A stretch of DNA of 64,000 nucleotides from Methanolobus psychrophilus R15. Lineage in GTDB: Archaea; Halobacteriota; Methanosarcinia; Methanosarcinales; Methanosarcinaceae. Each line of letters opens with the position of its first letter. The first letter of the stretch is position 1. The stretch lies in NCBI GenBank assembly GCA_000306725.1, contig CP003083.1:558001-622000 (forward strand), written 5' to 3'. Below are positions 17,800 through 26,126 of this stretch, piece after piece. Position numbers and translations under genes: made by a program. Under the pieces are notes generated by a model. The model searched no databases, had not been told where the DNA came from, and saw only the letters and a list, made by a program, of their open reading frames with translations.

Positions 17800-18224
17800 A
17801 TCTCGTTTTGTCTCTTCGAGGATATCAGTACCATTTAAAAGTTATTACAATTTGGGTTTTGTATAATGCCTGTGCCCTGAATCTTAACTATTACCACAAG
17901 AGTTCACAGAGAATATGTACTCAGAAGAGCATATGTGCAGTCCTCTGTGAACTCCGTGTTCTATGTGGTTGCTTTTGTTACCATTGACTTTCATGAGCAT
18001 TTCTACAAGAGCCTATTTCCTACATCTTTATGGTACGCATATTTTCGCCGGTAATTGCCTGAAGGTGGAAATCATAAAAAATTCACAATGTTCGCGGTAA
18101 TATCCACAAACTCTGGTGGTTCTAACTGTCTTGAGGCTTTTTTTTAGTGTTAGAAATATATGTTTTTGCTTGAGATGTTCTCCAAAATGTTAATCTCTAC
18201 AAGGCAGACCCTCTGTATGGTAGG
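17800..18224. other. Intergenic region with 12-bp inverted repeat
   Basis: No gene is supported. The arms GAGTTCACAGAG (17900-17911) and CTCTGTGAACTC (17942-17953) are perfectly complementary, with outer bases (accaca/tgtggt) also pairing at a distance. It could be a small palindromic repeat or a transcribed hairpin; no terminator T-run follows. Confidence 0.45.
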
Positions 18225-18277
18225 GTCTCCAGCTAATGATCCAATTACAAACGCAACCATCCCGCCGCATGCGGCGC
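18225..18277. repeat. Dispersed REP-like repeat (copy 3)
   Basis: This matches 615-670 over about 50 bases (agctaat.atc.aattacaaa, then CCCGCCGCATGCGGCG). The palindrome here carries GCATGC in place of GCAGGC, so its symmetry is kept. Confidence 0.55.
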
Positions 18278-18321
18278 GGTCCGAAAAAAGATCGCTCTGA
18301 TTATCAGCAGTTTTTAAGCTT

Positions 18322-18567
18322 CTATCTCACTAAGGCTGACTTCTCCCGCTGCAATTGGATGAACACGCAGGGAAGGATCATTAATTTCCGCATAACCTTA
18401 TCTATACGTCTGGAAGGTTGCGAGGTATAGTATGCTTCTCCGCATTCCTGGCAGATAAAAGCATCAACATCCCTGATTGCAAGCACGGTTTCACCTGTCT
18501 TCACAACAAATTCGTGTTTTCCCTCAACAAGTTTACCTTTGCAAAAACTACATTTATCCGGGATCAT
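18322..18567 (-). CDS. YgiT-type zinc finger protein (antitoxin-like)
   Basis: This 81-residue protein has two CxxC pairs (CSFC about residues 6-9 and CQEC about 39-42) with the YgiT spacing and the GE.YY motif that follows. YgiT-type proteins commonly accompany DUF4258 (RelE-like) toxins. A DUF4258 tail is encoded immediately upstream and overlaps this start by four bases (ATGA), which is the usual gene order. The last 30 residues (KLMILPCVFIQLQREKS) look less typical and may have been altered by a frameshift. It probably binds DNA or the toxin; with the toxin broken, it is now an orphan. Confidence 0.75.
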   Translation of the reverse strand: MIPDKCSFCKGKLVEGKHEFVVKTGETVLAIRDVDAFICQECGEAYYTSQPSRRIDKVMRKLMILPCVFIQLQREKSALVR

Positions 18568-18674
18568 TGTTTACCAATCCTTATTCTGTCTTCAATCCAT
18601 TTATCTTTTGCCGGGAAGTAGATAGTTACTATCCTTACATGGTCAACACACTCTGCTACCACAATATGAAATGC
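18564..18674 (-). pseudogene. DUF4258 toxin-like gene, only the C-terminal end remains
   Basis: The minus-strand frame reads AFHIVVAECVDHVRIVTIYF then PAKDKWIEDRIR, which is the conserved end of DUF4258 proteins (H.VVA, TVY.P...W). A TAA precedes the Ala codon, and the neighbouring frame carries a plausible continuation (TGEKISIS), so the gene is frameshifted or truncated. Its TGA overlaps the YgiT start. Confidence 0.6.
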
Positions 18675-18814
18675 TTATTTTTTCACCAGTCCTGAAAAAT
18701 GAGATCATTAGGTAATTCTCCATTCTTGCAAATGTACGATAAAAGCTCCTGCATACAGGTAATTATTTCTATTCACAGGCATATTCTCATTTAGAGAACA
18801 AAAAGGACAATATC

Positions 18815-19033
18815 ATGAGAGAATTCACAGTTGTCATTGAACAGGATGAGGACGGCATTTATGTGGCTTCGGTACCTGAGCTGGACGGGTGCCATACCCA
18901 GGCAAAGACACTGGACGAACTGAACCAGCGTATCAAAGAGGCTATTGAATTATATCTTGAAGTCACATCTGAGAGTGATCGATCAGGCCATCTTGATCTT
19001 GTAGGTATACAGAAAGTCCGGGTTGATGCATGA
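18815..19033 (+). CDS. hicB: HicB-family antitoxin
   Basis: This is a 72-residue HicB: MREFTVVIEQDEDGIYVASV then PELDGCHTQAKTLDEL, ending in a helix that would cover HicA. It lacks a C-terminal DNA-binding extension, as is usual for the short form. It lies upstream of hicA and overlaps it by four bases (ATGA at 19030-19033). Together they form a complete type II toxin-antitoxin pair in which HicB would neutralise the HicA mRNA-cleaving toxin. The start codon at 18815 follows an AGGACAAT-type site. Confidence 0.92.
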   Translation: MREFTVVIEQDEDGIYVASVPELDGCHTQAKTLDELNQRIKEAIELYLEVTSESDRSGHLDLVGIQKVRVDA

Positions 19034-19275
19034 CCGAAAAGATACTCCCCATTCCTGCCAAAAAGGTCATAAAAGCATTAGAAAACCGGGGTTTTGTGCA
19101 GATACGCCAGAAAGGGAGCCATCTATTTATGCAGCATCCCGATGGTAGGACAACTATTATCCCCATCCATGCAGGTCAGGATATTGGAAAAGGTATGCTA
19201 AGAAAGATCATAAGCGACGTGAAAATCTCAAGGGATGAGTGGATCAGCCTGGTAAATAGCCTTATCACATTCTGA
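19030..19275 (+). CDS. hicA: HicA-family mRNA interferase toxin
   Basis: This is an 81-residue HicA with a double-stranded-RNA-binding-like fold. The catalytic His lies in the motif RQKGSHLFMQHPDGR (about residues 26-40), and the second part, IIPIHAGQDIGKGMLRKIIS (about 43-62), matches the family. It probably cleaves mRNA when not bound by HicB. It is intact, unlike the second hicA in the window at 22010-24088, and is translationally coupled to hicB. Confidence 0.92.
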   Translation: MTEKILPIPAKKVIKALENRGFVQIRQKGSHLFMQHPDGRTTIIPIHAGQDIGKGMLRKIISDVKISRDEWISLVNSLITF

Positions 19276-19614
19276 TCGTTCTATTTGTTTTATGCAAGCA
19301 TTCAGAAAGTATCTTTTCCATTGTTTTGGCATCTACCAGCGGTAGCCTGCTCATACGGTGACCTCTATCTGCTGAGAAGGGAATTATCAAACACTTACAA
19401 CAAGAAAATAGACGCATGGGAGTCAATGTTATCGCCCCTGCAATAATCCACAGCATGCGGTACGGTCCGCCTCCAAAAAAAAAGAACCAACCAGAAGACC
19501 CGCAGTTCATTCTGTATTCAATATATCTATCTTTTTCAGGGTAAGGAATGATTATCATATAACCTTGCTAAGAATTGATCACAGGAAACTTATTAATCTA
19601 TTAAATTGTAATAA
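19276..19614. other. Gene-free interval
   Basis: No gene is supported. A fragment at 19455-19486 (gcatgcggtacggtccgcct, then a run of A) recalls the palindromic repeats and the DNA at 18267-18287, but too weakly to call. The last 60 bases are AT-rich and probably hold the promoter of the following pair. Confidence 0.4.
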
Positions 19615-20340
19615 ATGTTTATTATGGAGAATTATCGCATTGATGGATCCGGACCTGTAAATTCCATACTGAACAGTTTTTCTACGGATATGTTTGATGG
19701 AATTACATTTATCATGCGGCCCGTAGTTGGCGGTATTGATTATCTGAGATCGATGCATCAATCTTATTTGTTTAAAAAAGAGATAAATAATATCTCAAAT
19801 CTTGATTTTGAGACACGTGAAAAGATACTTGATCTTTTTACAGATATTGTTGCCGGCAAATTATTTGACGAAAGTTTCATCGATGAGCTCGAAAGAAAAG
19901 TATCCGAACTGGATGAGATCAAAGATGTTTTTAAAGAATTAGAGCACAAAAGATTGAACATCGAACAAAAGCAGATGCATCACATCTTGAAATTATCCTT
20001 AAGAAAACTCAACGGCAGAATAGTATCTATAAGGGATGAGATCAACTCCGGGATGTGGGAGGATGGTGAAGACATCGGTCAGTTATTGTTGCTTGATCAG
20101 GTATTTTACCTCATCCAGGAAATGATCAAAGAGGCTCTTGATCTTCCGTTGAACAAACTCGATAAATCAAATATCTGGAATGAATTGATCTTTTCATTAC
20201 TTTATATAGAAGCATTTCATAGAAAGAAAGTGTCTGATCTGGACTTCCAGAACTTTTTATCCGGCTTGAGTTTATATAACTACAAAAAGACCAGGAACAT
20301 AAAAGATAACGATGCTGTTTTTGAAGCTTTAGTGATCTGA
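19615..20340 (+). CDS. Unrecognised partner protein of a PIN-domain cassette
   Basis: This 241-residue, mainly helical and acidic protein has no motif that I recognise. The start MFIMENYRIDGSGPV and the hydrophobic VVGGIDYL come first, followed by a long charged helical region (residues about 55-130). It ends one base before the PIN-domain gene, so the two are almost certainly cotranscribed and probably act together. By position it could be the antitoxin or a regulatory partner of the nuclease. A TATA-like AT-rich stretch precedes the ATG at 19615; a second in-frame ATG lies at 19624. Confidence 0.72.
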   Translation: MFIMENYRIDGSGPVNSILNSFSTDMFDGITFIMRPVVGGIDYLRSMHQSYLFKKEINNISNLDFETREKILDLFTDIVAGKLFDESFIDELERKVSELDEIKDVFKELEHKRLNIEQKQMHHILKLSLRKLNGRIVSIRDEINSGMWEDGEDIGQLLLLDQVFYLIQEMIKEALDLPLNKLDKSNIWNELIFSLLYIEAFHRKKVSDLDFQNFLSGLSLYNYKKTRNIKDNDAVFEALVI

Positions 20341-20341
20341 C

Positions 20342-21025
20342 ATGAATTTCTCCATTGATTCAAATATCTTGATTGCCATAGTAAATCCACATGACAGGCT
20401 TCATGAAAGATCTATAATGCTTATGAAAGAGTCTTCTGATCATCTTATTTTGTGCTCAACGGTCCTGTCAGAATCCGGGAACCTTTTTAGAAATCGAATA
20501 AACCAAATCGTTGTGGAGATAATCCGTTTCCTTCCAAACTTCCAAAATAAGAAAATGACCCAGATGGAATATCAGGAACAACTTATAGCATCCTTCCGAA
20601 AGATAAGATCAAAAAATCCGGGTATAGCCAATTTTTTGGATCTGGTCTACAATGAGATCCTTGTATTCCTAAAAGACAATGACAGTTATGGGCTCCCACC
20701 TTTCTTATCGCAGCTTGCTGTAAAATATTCACAATCGTTATATCGGAAATTAGACCAGATACATCCTAATGAGAGCAGAATAGTACTATTAGATCAAGCT
20801 AACCTGAAACCTATAAAGACAGCAACAATTGGAACATATTTCAAAGACCCCAATGATGAAAGGATCTTTTACGAACTAATGACAAATCTTCCTGATATCG
20901 TCCCTATTAACTTTTACACGGGTGATTCTGAATTCGTAAAAAAGATAAACCAAAGCTATCATGCATGTCTTGAGTACTTTGAATTGAGTGAGGACTCTTT
21001 TTCCTGTCATCTGGTAAAGGATTGA
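20342..21025 (+). CDS. PIN-domain nuclease, large variant (227 aa)
   Basis: The four acidic residues of a PIN active site are placed as expected: D6 in SIDSNILIA, E44 in VLSESGN, D172 in PNDERIFYEL and D195 in FYTGDSEF. At 227 residues it is about 90 longer than a VapC toxin; the extra sequence is a helical insertion between E44 and D172 (about residues 55-160). PIN domains cleave RNA. The gene starts one base after the 241-residue gene upstream. Whether this is a toxin, a defence effector or an RNA-processing enzyme cannot be decided from sequence; the pairing with a non-VapB partner is unusual. Confidence 0.78.
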   Translation: MNFSIDSNILIAIVNPHDRLHERSIMLMKESSDHLILCSTVLSESGNLFRNRINQIVVEIIRFLPNFQNKKMTQMEYQEQLIASFRKIRSKNPGIANFLDLVYNEILVFLKDNDSYGLPPFLSQLAVKYSQSLYRKLDQIHPNESRIVLLDQANLKPIKTATIGTYFKDPNDERIFYELMTNLPDIVPINFYTGDSEFVKKINQSYHACLEYFELSEDSFSCHLVKD

Positions 21026-21125
21026 GCATGCATGTTCTGGAATCCATCTGTCAGGCAACTATCATAATACTAAAGATCATAAGTTTTCCATTCAAAAGGC
21101 AGATTTACTCCCGCATCTGAACAAG

Positions 21126-21317
21126 CGCCCCGCCGCAGGCGGCGCATTCCAATGCCACCGATAAAAGAATAGACAGAGCCTGTATGATTCATCTTGAAAC
21201 TGTCGCATAGTGCAGTATCAAGATCTCACTCGATCAACGCGCAAATCTGATAATATGAACTTTTTTATCAGGTTTCCCGAATTCACGGGGCTCGTCTTGA
21301 TTATCTCGGGGCGGGTG
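21126..21317. repeat. Long direct repeat, copy A (partner 26535-26733)
   Basis: About 190 bases, from the REP-like palindrome CCCGCCGCAGGCGGCGCATT through gatcaacgcgcaaatctgat to the GGGGCGGGTG motif, recur at 26535-26733 with scattered substitutions. The first 50 bases belong to the dispersed repeat. The remainder includes coding DNA of a broken UDP-GlcNAc 2-epimerase gene on the minus strand. Confidence 0.8.
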
Positions 21318-21340
21318 CCCAGTATGATGGCCAGCTTCAT
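21218..21340 (-). pseudogene. 5' fragment of a UDP-GlcNAc 2-epimerase (WecB-like) gene
   Basis: The minus strand begins MKLAIILGTRPEIIKTSPV, the classic N-terminus of WecB-type UDP-N-acetylglucosamine 2-epimerases. It then runs into unrelated sequence and stops at 21218-21220. Only about 20 family residues remain. The same fragment, more decayed (TRPGIIKMSP), is in the second repeat copy at 26.7 kb. Confidence 0.6.
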
Positions 21341-21510
21341 ATTCCCACTCCGTTGTCAGGGTGCCGGGATATGGGATCCGCACGGCCAAAGCCCGGATGA
21401 TCAAAAACAATACCGATCCTCACAGGCCTGTCAGCAGCATGGCTGCCGATGAAGCCGGCGCCGCCTGTAACCGGAATACGAAAGCCTGAAAGACTGCTCA
21501 CTACCACCAT
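21337..21510 (-). pseudogene. Fragment of an NAD-dependent sugar epimerase gene
   Basis: The minus-strand frame reads FRIPVTGGAGFIGSHAADR, the Rossmann TGGAGFIGSH signature of GalE/RmlB-type sugar-nucleotide epimerases. It is followed by unrelated residues to a stop that overlaps the WecB fragment start. Together the two fragments suggest that a surface-glycan gene cluster once lay here. Confidence 0.5.
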
Positions 21511-21596
21511 TTATCAATCACCTGATAAAGAAGGCACATCGTATGCCTTTATAATCATGCTTCGTTGGGTAGGTTAAACTCAGGGAACATATTTAA

Positions 21597-21735
21597 GTTT
21601 TGTCAACGACTCCTGAATGAAGTCGGAAGCTTGCACTTCAAGTTCTCAGTTAACTGAGCAGAGTGCAACAGACTGGTTGATAGCAGCCCTTGAAGCAATG
21701 TTCTTACTAGCATTCCAGTCTGTTGAACATAATCA
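21597..21735 (-). mobile_element. Relic of a TnpB element right end
   Basis: Read on the minus strand, this encodes the last TnpB residues (NASKNIASRAAINQS then a stop) and the right-end hairpin region ending in gagtcgttgac, closely matching 22014-22135. The rest of the element has been deleted. It is a second, older insertion next to hicB. Confidence 0.7.
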
Positions 21736-21788
21736 AACCCGGGAAAGTTTTTAATGCAAATGCATGTTATTAAAGATAAGGTGCAGAA

Positions 21789-22013
21789 ATGAAGAAATAC
21801 ACATTCCCTGTAGTTATTGAAAAGGACCAGGACGGGTATTTTGCCATGTGTCCGGCCCTTGAAGGCTGCTGTTCTCAGGGTGACACTTATGAAGAAGCTC
21901 TTGAGAACATCAAGGATGCAATTCGCCTGATTCTGGAAGATATGGAAATGTCTGATGAACTGGCTCCGGATATTAACTCCTTCAGCCTGGTCGCAGTCGA
22001 GGTCACTGCATGA
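21789..22013 (+). CDS. hicB: HicB-family antitoxin, cut off from its HicA
   Basis: The 74-residue protein MKKYTFPVVIEKDQDGYFAM then CPALEGCCSQGDTYEEALEN is a short HicB and looks intact. Its stop overlaps the ATGA that once began hicA. A TnpB transposon now lies immediately downstream (22016-23867) and the remainder of hicA is found after it. A ribosome site AAGGTG precedes the ATG at 21789. Because its toxin is broken twice, the antitoxin is now without a partner unless it acts on the intact HicA at 19030. Confidence 0.9.
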   Translation: MKKYTFPVVIEKDQDGYFAMCPALEGCCSQGDTYEEALENIKDAIRLILEDMEMSDELAPDINSFSLVAVEVTA

Positions 22014-22057
22014 GTCAACGACTCCCCACTGAAGTAGGGAGCTTGCACTTCAAATTC

Positions 22058-23713
22058 TCAGTTTACTGAGCAGAGTACAATAGGCTGGTTGATGGCAGCC
22101 CTTGATGCAATGTTTTTGCTTGCATTGAAATCTGCATTTTCTGTATGACCACACTTCTGACATGAGAAGGTATCCTGTTTCTTCCTGTTCTTATCTGAAA
22201 TATGACCACATACTGAACATTGCTTTGATGTATATGCAGGATTCACGAACCTGACAATAACTCCATGTATCCTTGCCTTATATTCTATGAAGTTTCTCAG
22301 CTCATTGAATGCCCATTTACTTTTCTTGTCTCGATCTGTTTTCCTAACCGTTGTCCTTTCCCGAATCCCTGTAAGTTCTTCCAGGGCTATCGATCTGTTT
22401 GTGTCTTTAGCAGCTTTGACAATATCTTTGGCGATACAATGATTTGTATCTTTCTTGAATCTCCTTTCTCTGCCACTTACCTTTCTCAGATGTTTTTTTG
22501 CTGAATAGGTTCCAGCTGATTGCAACTTTGTTTTTATCCGTGTATATTTTTCCCTTACTTCCTGGCTTTTATCTCCGGAATACATCTTTCCGTCAGAAGT
22601 TGTTGCAATATTGACAATTCCCAGATCAACTCCAAGGAACTCTTCTGAATCTGAGCAGAGTACAATAGGCTGGTTGATGGCAGCCCTTGATGCAATGTTT
22701 TTGCTTGCATTGAAATCTGCATTTTCTGTATGACCACACTTCTGACATGAGAAGGTATCCTGTTTCTTCCTGTTCTTATCTGAAATATGACCACATACTG
22801 AACATTGCTTTGATGTATATGCAGGATTCACGAACCTGACAATAACTCCATGTATCCTTGCCTTATATTCTATGAAGTTTCTCAGCTCATTGAATGCCCA
22901 TTTACTTTTCTTGTCTCGATCTGTTTTCCTAACCGTTGTCCTTTCCCGAATCCCTGTAAGTTCTTCCAGGGCTATCGATCTGTTTGTGTCTTTAGCAGCT
23001 TTGACAATATCTTTGGCGATACAATGATTTGTATCTTTCTTGAATCTCCTTTCTCTGCCACTTACCTTTCTCAGATGTTTTTTTGCTGAATAGGTTCCAG
23101 CTGATTGCAACTTTGTTTTTATCCGTGTATATTTTTCCCTTACTTCCTGGCTTTTATCTCCGGAATACATCTTTCCGTCAGAAGTTGTTGCAATATTGAC
23201 AATTCCCAGATCAACTCCAAGGAACTCTTCTGAATCAATTGGTTCTGCTTCCGGTTGATCGACCACGATCTGCAGGTAGAACTCCTTGTTTTGATAGATA
23301 AGGTCTGTCTGTCCTTTTCAACTGTCGATATTTTGACCTTTCCTGTACTTTATTCCGGTTTTGATCCTGCCGTCCAATGTAAGGATTGAAACCATATCAT
23401 TGTTGACGGATAGTATCCTCTGGTCATAGATAACAGCTCCATGTGGTTGGAATTGATGGAGTACTTTTTTGTCAACTTTGTAGCTTTCGGCTACTTTTGC
23501 AAGTGCCCTGACAGCTAACTGAGAGGATAGCATGAATCTTTCTCTGATCTCATAGTAGAGGTGGTTCTGTAATTTGAATTTATTGAAAACTTGGTTATAG
23601 TATGCGAAATCTGAAATGTAATTGCATGCTTCATTGAAGGATTCCATTGTTCTTAACAACAGTTCATGCTGTTCCTGAGTGGTCATCAATTTACATTTTA
23701 TAGTAAGGAGCAT
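22058..23713 (-). pseudogene. tnpB: TnpB with in-frame stop and duplicated RuvC half
   Basis: The N-terminal part (MLLTIKCKLMTTQEQHELLL, from 23713) runs to an in-frame TGA at 23318-23320. The frame continues unchanged beyond it (KGQTDLIYQNKEFYLQIVVD), so one substitution, probably from CGA, causes the stop. The C-terminal part carries an exact 195-codon tandem duplication: GVDLGI, ALEELTGI, the zinc ribbon CSVCGH/CQKCGH and NADFNASKN each occur twice. The usual family length is about 370-400 residues; the uninterrupted frame here would be about 551. It is not expected to work as a nuclease. Confidence 0.85.
22066..23235. repeat. Exact 585-bp tandem duplication inside tnpB
   Basis: Unit one is 22066-22650 and unit two 22651-23235. 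I see no difference between them. The length is a multiple of three, so the reading frame is preserved across the junction (…LCS-DSEEFLGVDLG…). Confidence 0.9.
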
Positions 23714-24099
23714 GCTATCACAGGCAATTAATCATTATTTGTATTTTAGTGCCTGGTAAGCCGACTGAAAGTATTCAGTTTCTGATTTAAAAGGAAGCTT
23801 AGATCGTTATAGTTAACGGAATTCCTCCTGCAACTGAAGTTGCAGGCATCCTTCCTTAATTCATCGTGACAAACTTCCAAGGGTCACCGCAAAGCAATTA
23901 ATAAAAGTAGTTCAGACTGTTGGATTTGAGCTTGTACGCCAGTCAGGAAGTCACATGATATTTCGTAACCATGAAGCAAAAAGGATAGTTATACCTTATC
24001 ATACAGGAAAGAGCCTGCATCCGAGGTTGTAAGTTCCATACTAAAAGACATTGACCTGAGTGTTGAGGATTTTAAGAAAATGCTGTAGCTTTCATTCTG

Positions 24100-24423
24100 T
24101 TATTTTTTGCTGTCATCTTTCCCGGAGTCATACCTGCCATATTTTTCAGCTATTTCCACACCCTTTACAAAAGTCTTGAGATCCAGATTGCTTTTGATAT
24201 GGTATTTTTCCAGCAGTTCGTTCACTTCATAGATATCCATCTCAAGCATCTCTGCCAGTTTACCCTTGCTGACATTGCCCTTTGAATATTCCTCAACGAG
24301 ATAGCGCTCAGCTCCATCCCATAGCATCTGCCTGAGAATAGACTCTTTTTCAAGATGCTGTTCCCGGGCACGTTTCTCAAGGATGGTCTCGATTGAAGCA
24401 GGGATGTCTATAGTAATGCTCAT
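24100..24423 (-). CDS. UPF0175 family protein
   Basis: This is recognised from its layout: a ribbon-like start MSITIDIPASIETILEKR, then the long helix ESILRQMLWDGAERYLVEEY, then a predicted helix-turn-helix GKLAEMLEMDIYEVNELLEK. UPF0175 proteins are small DNA-binding or antitoxin-like proteins often found beside toxin-like genes. Here the start (24423) overlaps the stop of the DUF4143 ATPase gene by four bases (ATGA), so the two formed an operon. A close paralogue lies at 26752-27078. Confidence 0.82.
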   Translation of the reverse strand: MSITIDIPASIETILEKRAREQHLEKESILRQMLWDGAERYLVEEYSKGNVSKGKLAEMLEMDIYEVNELLEKYHIKSNLDLKTFVKGVEIAEKYGRYDSGKDDSKK

Positions 24424-24943
24424 TTCAGCAACCACTTCCACAGAGGTACGAAACTGATACCATCTTCTTCCTTCTCAACATCTTCTGTAAGGAGAATAAG
24501 TTCAGCATCGTTAACTTTGCTAAACTCGTGCAGACCCTCAACTTCCCTTGGGTTGATATCATTAGTATATGAGACATTTATGGCCTGGAGTTTACCATCC
24601 TCGCTTCTGGCAACAAAATCAACCTCTTTTTTTTCTTTCCAGTAATAGACATCATAGTTCCTTCTCTTAAGCTCAATGAAAGTTATGTTCTCGGCCAGCC
24701 TTCCTGTATCCTTTGAGAACTGGAATGCCACAGCTCCCCGAAGTCCCTGATCTATACAGTATATCTTGCGTGGATTTACCTGCTGACTCTTAAGGGAAGG
24801 GCTGAAGAAAGGAACCTGCCAGATCAGCCCAATGTCCTCCAGGTGTGAGACATATTCAGCAAGAGTTTCCTTGCTAACCTGTGTATTCTCCTTCACCGCC
24901 TTATAGTATGAATTTACACTGAAAAGATTACTGAGGATTTCGA
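24420..24943 (-). pseudogene. ATP-binding protein with DUF4143, 5' end removed by IS
   Basis: Only the C-terminal part remains: the helical segment ILSNLFSVNSYYKAVKEN, the winged-helix-like VSKETLAEYVSHLEDIGLIW, and the DUF4143 nuclease-like core with RKIYCIDQGLR and KKEVDFVAR. The ATPase domain with its Walker motifs (about 200 residues in this family) is missing. The frame breaks at about 24943, next to the left end of the IS5-type element; no continuation is found beyond that element. The E-x-K end of the nuclease motif is not conserved here. Confidence 0.8.
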
Positions 24944-24950
24944 TAAACTA

Positions 24951-26014
24951 GACCCACATTAGACTAAAATATAAATATTAGATAAACAAATTAAGTATTA
25001 TGGATGATTTGACTGATTTTGCTCTTAATGAAGAATATAAACGCCTTCAATCCGTTGGAGACAAGCTTGCAGAAATAGAATCACTTATTGATTGGAAACC
25101 GTTTCGTCCAATTCTGGAATCAATGTACAAGAACAGAACAGCTTCAGGCGGCAGGCCTGAAGCTGATGTTATTGTGATGTTTAAAATGCTTGTTCTACAA
25201 CAATGGCATGGTCTTTCTGATGCTGAACTTGAAAGACAGTGTATTGACAGAATATCCTTTAGGAAATTTCTGGGGTTTCCTGAATATGTTCCAGACAGTA
25301 AAACTGTCTGGTCATTTAGAAAGAGAATTAGCGATAATGGAAAAGAGAAAGAAATATGGGACGAGATGCAAAAACAGCTTAATGCTCTTGGATTGAAGAT
25401 CAAAAAAGGGATGATCCAGGATGCCACATTCATCCACTCCAACCCTGGACATGCTAAAGCTGATGAACCTCGTGGAAAGGATGCTAAAACAGCTAGAAGC
25501 AAAGATGGAACCTGGGCAAAAAAAGGTGGCAAATCTCATTTTGGCTACAAGCTTCATACAATTATTGATAAGGAATATGAACTGATCAGAAGATTTGAAA
25601 CAACAACTGCATCAGTACATGATTCACAGGTAGATCTATCTGAAGTGGGTGAAGTAGTCTACCGTGACAAAGGATACTTTGGAGCAGTTGCAAAGGGTTT
25701 TGCAGCAACAATGCAAAGAGCGGTAAGAGGACATCCATTAGGAATAAACGATGTTCTCAGAAATGAAAGGATAAGTGTACAGCGAGTTCCATGTGAAAGA
25801 GTCTATGCAGTAGCAAAGGAAGTGTTCAAAGCAGGAAAAGTGCTTGTCACAAATGTGGAAAGGGTGAATGTAAAAATGCTGATTACAGCTTTTTCTTTTA
25901 ATCTTCATCAATTGAGAACACTGAAAAGGAAGGGAACTATCTAAGATAGCGTAAGCTATCCTAAAATTAAGGTGAAAAGGAACAAAAACATAAAAATCTT
26001 GGATGAAGTGGGAC
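24951..26014 (+). mobile_element. IS5-family insertion sequence
   Basis: A single transposase gene lies between imperfect inverted ends: gacccacattagac at 24951-24964 and ggatgaagtgggac at 26001-26014, which pair in about 10 of 14 positions. Borders are approximate. I find no clear target duplication. It truncates the DUF4143 ATPase gene. Confidence 0.65.
25000..25944 (+). CDS. IS5-family DDE transposase
   Basis: The 314-residue protein has an N-terminal DUF772-type domain (FRPILESMY then GGRPEADVIVMFKMLVLQQW, about residues 30-75). The catalytic DDE domain follows: D in MIQDATFIHSNP (about 142), D in YRDKGYFG (about 222), and E in CERVYAVAKEVF (about 266). It appears intact, with no internal stop or frameshift, so the element may be active or recently active. 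The start ATG at 25000 lies within an AT-rich leader without a strong ribosome site. Confidence 0.93.
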   Translation: MDDLTDFALNEEYKRLQSVGDKLAEIESLIDWKPFRPILESMYKNRTASGGRPEADVIVMFKMLVLQQWHGLSDAELERQCIDRISFRKFLGFPEYVPDSKTVWSFRKRISDNGKEKEIWDEMQKQLNALGLKIKKGMIQDATFIHSNPGHAKADEPRGKDAKTARSKDGTWAKKGGKSHFGYKLHTIIDKEYELIRRFETTTASVHDSQVDLSEVGEVVYRDKGYFGAVAKGFAATMQRAVRGHPLGINDVLRNERISVQRVPCERVYAVAKEVFKAGKVLVTNVERVNVKMLITAFSFNLHQLRTLKRKGTI

Positions 26015-26126
26015 GAGTAACAACTTAGATTTATCCGATACTTAAAAAAGAGAGGTTAATCTGAATCCTCTTTAGTATTTAACACCTATGGCCAGATAAT
26101 GATCCATATAAAGACTCCAGGATCCT

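Larger units (their letters stand above)
22016..23867 (-). mobile_element. TnpB-only IS605-type element inserted in hicA
   Basis: The borders are inferred from the rejoined hicA frame. The left-end hairpin CCTGCAACTGAAGTTGCAGG lies at 23827-23846. The right end carries ctccctacttcagtggggag (minus strand) and finishes in gagtcgttga. There is no tnpA, so movement would have depended on a transposase elsewhere. The exact edge is ambiguous by two bases (gt on both sides). Confidence 0.75.
22010..24088 (+). pseudogene. hicA: hicA split by TnpB insertion and frameshifted
   Basis: The first codons ATGAGT (22010-22015) follow hicB. The gene resumes at about 23868 with GACAAACTTCCAAGGGTCAC, so the joined product would start MSDKLPRVTAKQLIKVVQ and continue FELVRQSGSHMIFR and VIPYHTGKSLHP. 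One base is missing near 24025 (ccgaggttg for ccggaggttg); beyond it the frame reads VVSSILKDIDLSVEDFKKML to the stop at 24086-24088. The gene therefore carries both a 1.85-kb insertion and a one-base deletion. Confidence 0.82.

Noticed and set aside
19265-19558. 97-residue minus-strand frame after hicA
   Set aside because: It contains a homopolymer-encoded Phe/Gly stretch and lies over repeat-like DNA, with no family resemblance.
23318-23320. In-frame TGA in tnpB as a recoded stop
   Set aside because: Methanogen pyrrolysine uses TAG and nothing suggests selenocysteine here; a simple CGA-to-TGA mutation in an already damaged gene explains it.
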